Below, in pieces: positions 62,726 through 64,000 of a stretch of DNA of 64,000 bases (its first letter is position 1; the number at the start of each line of letters is the position of its first letter). Location: positions 620,001-684,000 of the forward strand of contig NZ_JAQSVC010000002.1 of NCBI RefSeq assembly GCF_029603165.1, written 5' to 3'. A program made the translations under genes and the position numbers. This DNA is from Galbibacter pacificus. GTDB taxonomy: Bacteria > Bacteroidota > Bacteroidia > Flavobacteriales > Flavobacteriaceae. The notes beneath the pieces are model-generated. The model did no database searches, was not told where the DNA came from, and saw only the letters and a list, made by a program, of their open reading frames with translations.

Positions 62726-63025
62726 ATGAGACGCGTAATTGTAGATTACAAAAAATTAACCAATGAGATACTTTCTATGCTAGTAGAAAAGTATCCTGAC
62801 GGATATGGCGACGATGATATTATAAAATTCAAGAACGCCAACAACGAAACGGTCGAAGCGGTAGAAGTGCGCACAGAAGACACTATTTATCTTGTAAAAG
62901 TAAGTACCCGCCTAGCCAATACCATGGAAAAATTTGAAGATGACGATGACGACGATTTTGGAACGGACGATTCGCTGGGCAACGATATCGAAATCCCGGA
63001 AGAACAGGAAGACGACGACGATTAA
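62726..63025 (+). CDS. Small conserved acidic protein
   Basis: 99 residues. A folded N-terminal half (VDYKKLTNEILSMLVEKYPD to EDTIYLVKVSTRLANTM, about 5-68) is followed by a very acidic tail (Asp/Glu runs, residues 69-99). No characterised family recognised; similar short acidic proteins are widespread in flavobacteria. A symmetrical terminator follows. Acidic tails of this type often mediate nucleic-acid mimicry or protein contacts, but nothing here proves that. Confidence 0.75.
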   Translation: MRRVIVDYKKLTNEILSMLVEKYPDGYGDDDIIKFKNANNETVEAVEVRTEDTIYLVKVSTRLANTMEKFEDDDDDDFGTDDSLGNDIEIPEEQEDDDD

Positions 63026-63032
63026 TAAAACT

Positions 63033-63064
63033 AAAAAACCGCCTGAAATTTCAGGCGGTTTTTT
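63033..63064. terminator. Perfect bidirectional terminator
   Basis: AAAAAACCGCCTGAAA (63033-63048) directly joined to TTTCAGGCGGTTTTTT (63049-63064), a 16-bp perfect palindrome with T-runs on both strands. It serves the acidic-protein gene and the convergent DJ-1/PfpI gene. Confidence 0.9.
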
Positions 63065-63082
63065 TTATACTATGCTTTATTA

Positions 63083-63628
63083 TTAAGCATGCTGTTGGGC
63101 ATGTTTGCCTTCTTTAACCTCTTCAATTATTTTTTTGTTAAATGCCGGCAAATCGTCTGGATGCCTGCTGGTAACCAAGCCTTCGTCTACAACAACTTCC
63201 TTATCTACCCAATTGGCCCCTGCGTTTTCCAAGTCTTTTTTTATGGACATATAAGAGGTCAATGTCCTACCTTCCACAACTTCGGCGTCTATTAAACTCC
63301 ACGGGCCATGGCAAATGGCCGCAACCGGTTTATGCTGGTTAAAAAAGTTCCTAATAAATTTTTTCACGTTTTCATTAGTCCGCAATGTATCGGGGTTCAT
63401 TACGCCACCCGGTAATACCAAAGCATCGTAATTATCTGCCAGCCCTTTTTCCACCGTTAGGGTTACATTAAACGATTTTCCCCAGTTACCGTCTTTCCAG
63501 CCTTTAATTGAACCGGGCTTTAAGCTCACGATATCTGCTTGCCAACCTTCTTTTTCAATAGCATCCAATGGAGAGGCCAATTCGGATTCTTCAAATCCGT
63601 TTGTAGCTAAAATTGCAATCCTTTTCAT
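63083..63628 (-). CDS. DJ-1/PfpI family (type 1 glutamine amidotransferase-like) protein
   Basis: 181 residues. Nucleophile elbow AAICHGPWSLIDA near 102-114 with catalytic Cys and following His. FEESELASPLDAIEKEGW near 13-30 carries the conserved Glu that hydrogen-bonds the Cys. LVLPGGVMNPDTLR lies near 70. Family activities include protease/deglycase and stress chaperone functions. Substrate unknown. Monocistronic by position. Confidence 0.88.
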   Translation of the reverse strand: MKRIAILATNGFEESELASPLDAIEKEGWQADIVSLKPGSIKGWKDGNWGKSFNVTLTVEKGLADNYDALVLPGGVMNPDTLRTNENVKKFIRNFFNQHKPVAAICHGPWSLIDAEVVEGRTLTSYMSIKKDLENAGANWVDKEVVVDEGLVTSRHPDDLPAFNKKIIEEVKEGKHAQQHA

Positions 63629-63717
63629 AATAATTCTGTTTTTATGGTTCTTCTAAAGCTAGCCATTTGTATACAGAATCTCTGTTAGTGAAGTTATAAA
63701 ATAGCACCCCCCTATTG

Positions 63718-64000
63718 TTAAACATTCATAAAAGGAAGATATCGGTCCTTTAAAATATTTTCATGGTGCTTTTGGTGGCCACATATAATAAACCCGGCAG
63801 CTTTAACGCTCATCGCAACGCCTTCTACCTGGCCACTGTTTTCAAAGGCATTTTCTGGTAAAAACTCAAATAAATTTAGGGTACTATCGCGCACGGCAAT
63901 AAACTCTTTAATCAAACTTTCTTTGGTACGCATTGAAGCTTCAGAGTTGCCTACATATACATCTTGCTCAAATCCTTTCAACATGGCTCCTTCTTCTCTT
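63718..64000 (-). CDS. DinB family protein, partial (N-terminus outside window)
   Basis: Only the C-terminal part is seen, and the frame is open to the window end. GFEQDVYVGNSEAS, SLIKEFIAVRDSTLNLFEFL and the closing AGFIICGHQKHHENILKDRY are typical of DinB/YfiT four-helix metal-binding proteins. The HxxxH-like H and HH near the end fit the metal triad. The Met at 63984 is probably internal, since codons before it (EEGA) continue the family pattern. Often thiol or stress related. Confidence 0.82.
   Translation of the reverse strand, partial: REEGAMLKGFEQDVYVGNSEASMRTKESLIKEFIAVRDSTLNLFEFLPENAFENSGQVEGVAMSVKAAGFIICGHQKHHENILKDRYLPFMNV

Noticed and set aside
1-64000. tRNA, rRNA, CRISPR, insertion sequence or prophage
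   Set aside because: No cloverleaf, rRNA core, spaced repeats, transposase or integrase motif was found by eye; small tRNAs cannot be ruled out without a tRNAscan run.

Overview
The window looks like a chromosomal segment of a marine-type Flavobacteriaceae (Bacteroidetes). The evidence is AT-rich DNA, promoter -7 elements of the TAnnTTTG type, few Shine-Dalgarno sequences, a fused LpxC-FabZ, the type IX secretion regulator PorX, an interleaved menaquinone cluster, and small lineage proteins such as a CAL67264-type membrane protein. I see no rRNA, tRNA, CRISPR array, insertion sequence or prophage. Most of the window is housekeeping.

Layout. 1-6.8 kb: outer-membrane barrel, FMN reductase, aldose epimerase-like protein, EttA-type ABC-F protein, acyl-CoA carboxylase beta subunit, and an orphan HigA-type antitoxin preceded by the last codons of its lost toxin. 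6.8-16.8 kb (minus strand): menE, CPBP protease, menC, UPF0173 hydrolase, sensor kinase, LytTR regulator, menA, SPOR-like protein, menB. 16.9-34 kb: CvfB-like, smpB, pcm, Gfo/Idh oxidoreductase, 3-hydroxyacyl-CoA dehydrogenase, DUF1015, YggS, DnaQ/GIY-YIG protein, DUF3857 protein, K+ channel, miaA, YitT, TerC, MBL hydrolase. 34-42 kb: SPFH protein, SDR, VWA protein, fabG, M16 peptidase. 42-49.7 kb (minus strand): HD protein, lpxD, lpxC-fabZ, lpxA, efp, a second lpxD-like gene, NTF2-like, sucD. 49.7-56.7 kb: porX, an accessory patch with tsaE, ald, DUF4258-like. 56.8-64 kb: proline dehydrogenase, aroB, the polyamine operon speA-speB-dhs, DJ-1/PfpI protein, partial DinB.

The most striking undescribed structure is the 746-bp gap between the LytTR response regulator and its sensor kinase (12830-13575). 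On the minus strand it holds three tandem units. Each has 8-bp direct repeats (TWWACMAC) in exact 21-bp phase, then exactly 29 bp, then a TAnnTTTG-like -7 box, then roughly 100-145 bp with a 5' hairpin and an intrinsic terminator. Seven repeat copies keep this geometry. I infer three small RNA genes controlled by the adjacent LytTR protein, the last lying in the leader of the kinase gene.

The second interesting area is 51.2-55.1 kb, which separates porX from tsaE and tsaE from ald. It has three tandem 52-codon lipoprotein genes with an exact 214-bp period. It also has a family of four-helix membrane domains, including a two-domain gene broken by a TAG at a conserved Trp position (TGG to TAG). 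Other oddities are two copies of a palindromic intergenic repeat, a second text-like intergenic repeat pair, a heptamer array upstream of efp, and a deoxyhypusine-synthase-like enzyme in a polyamine operon.
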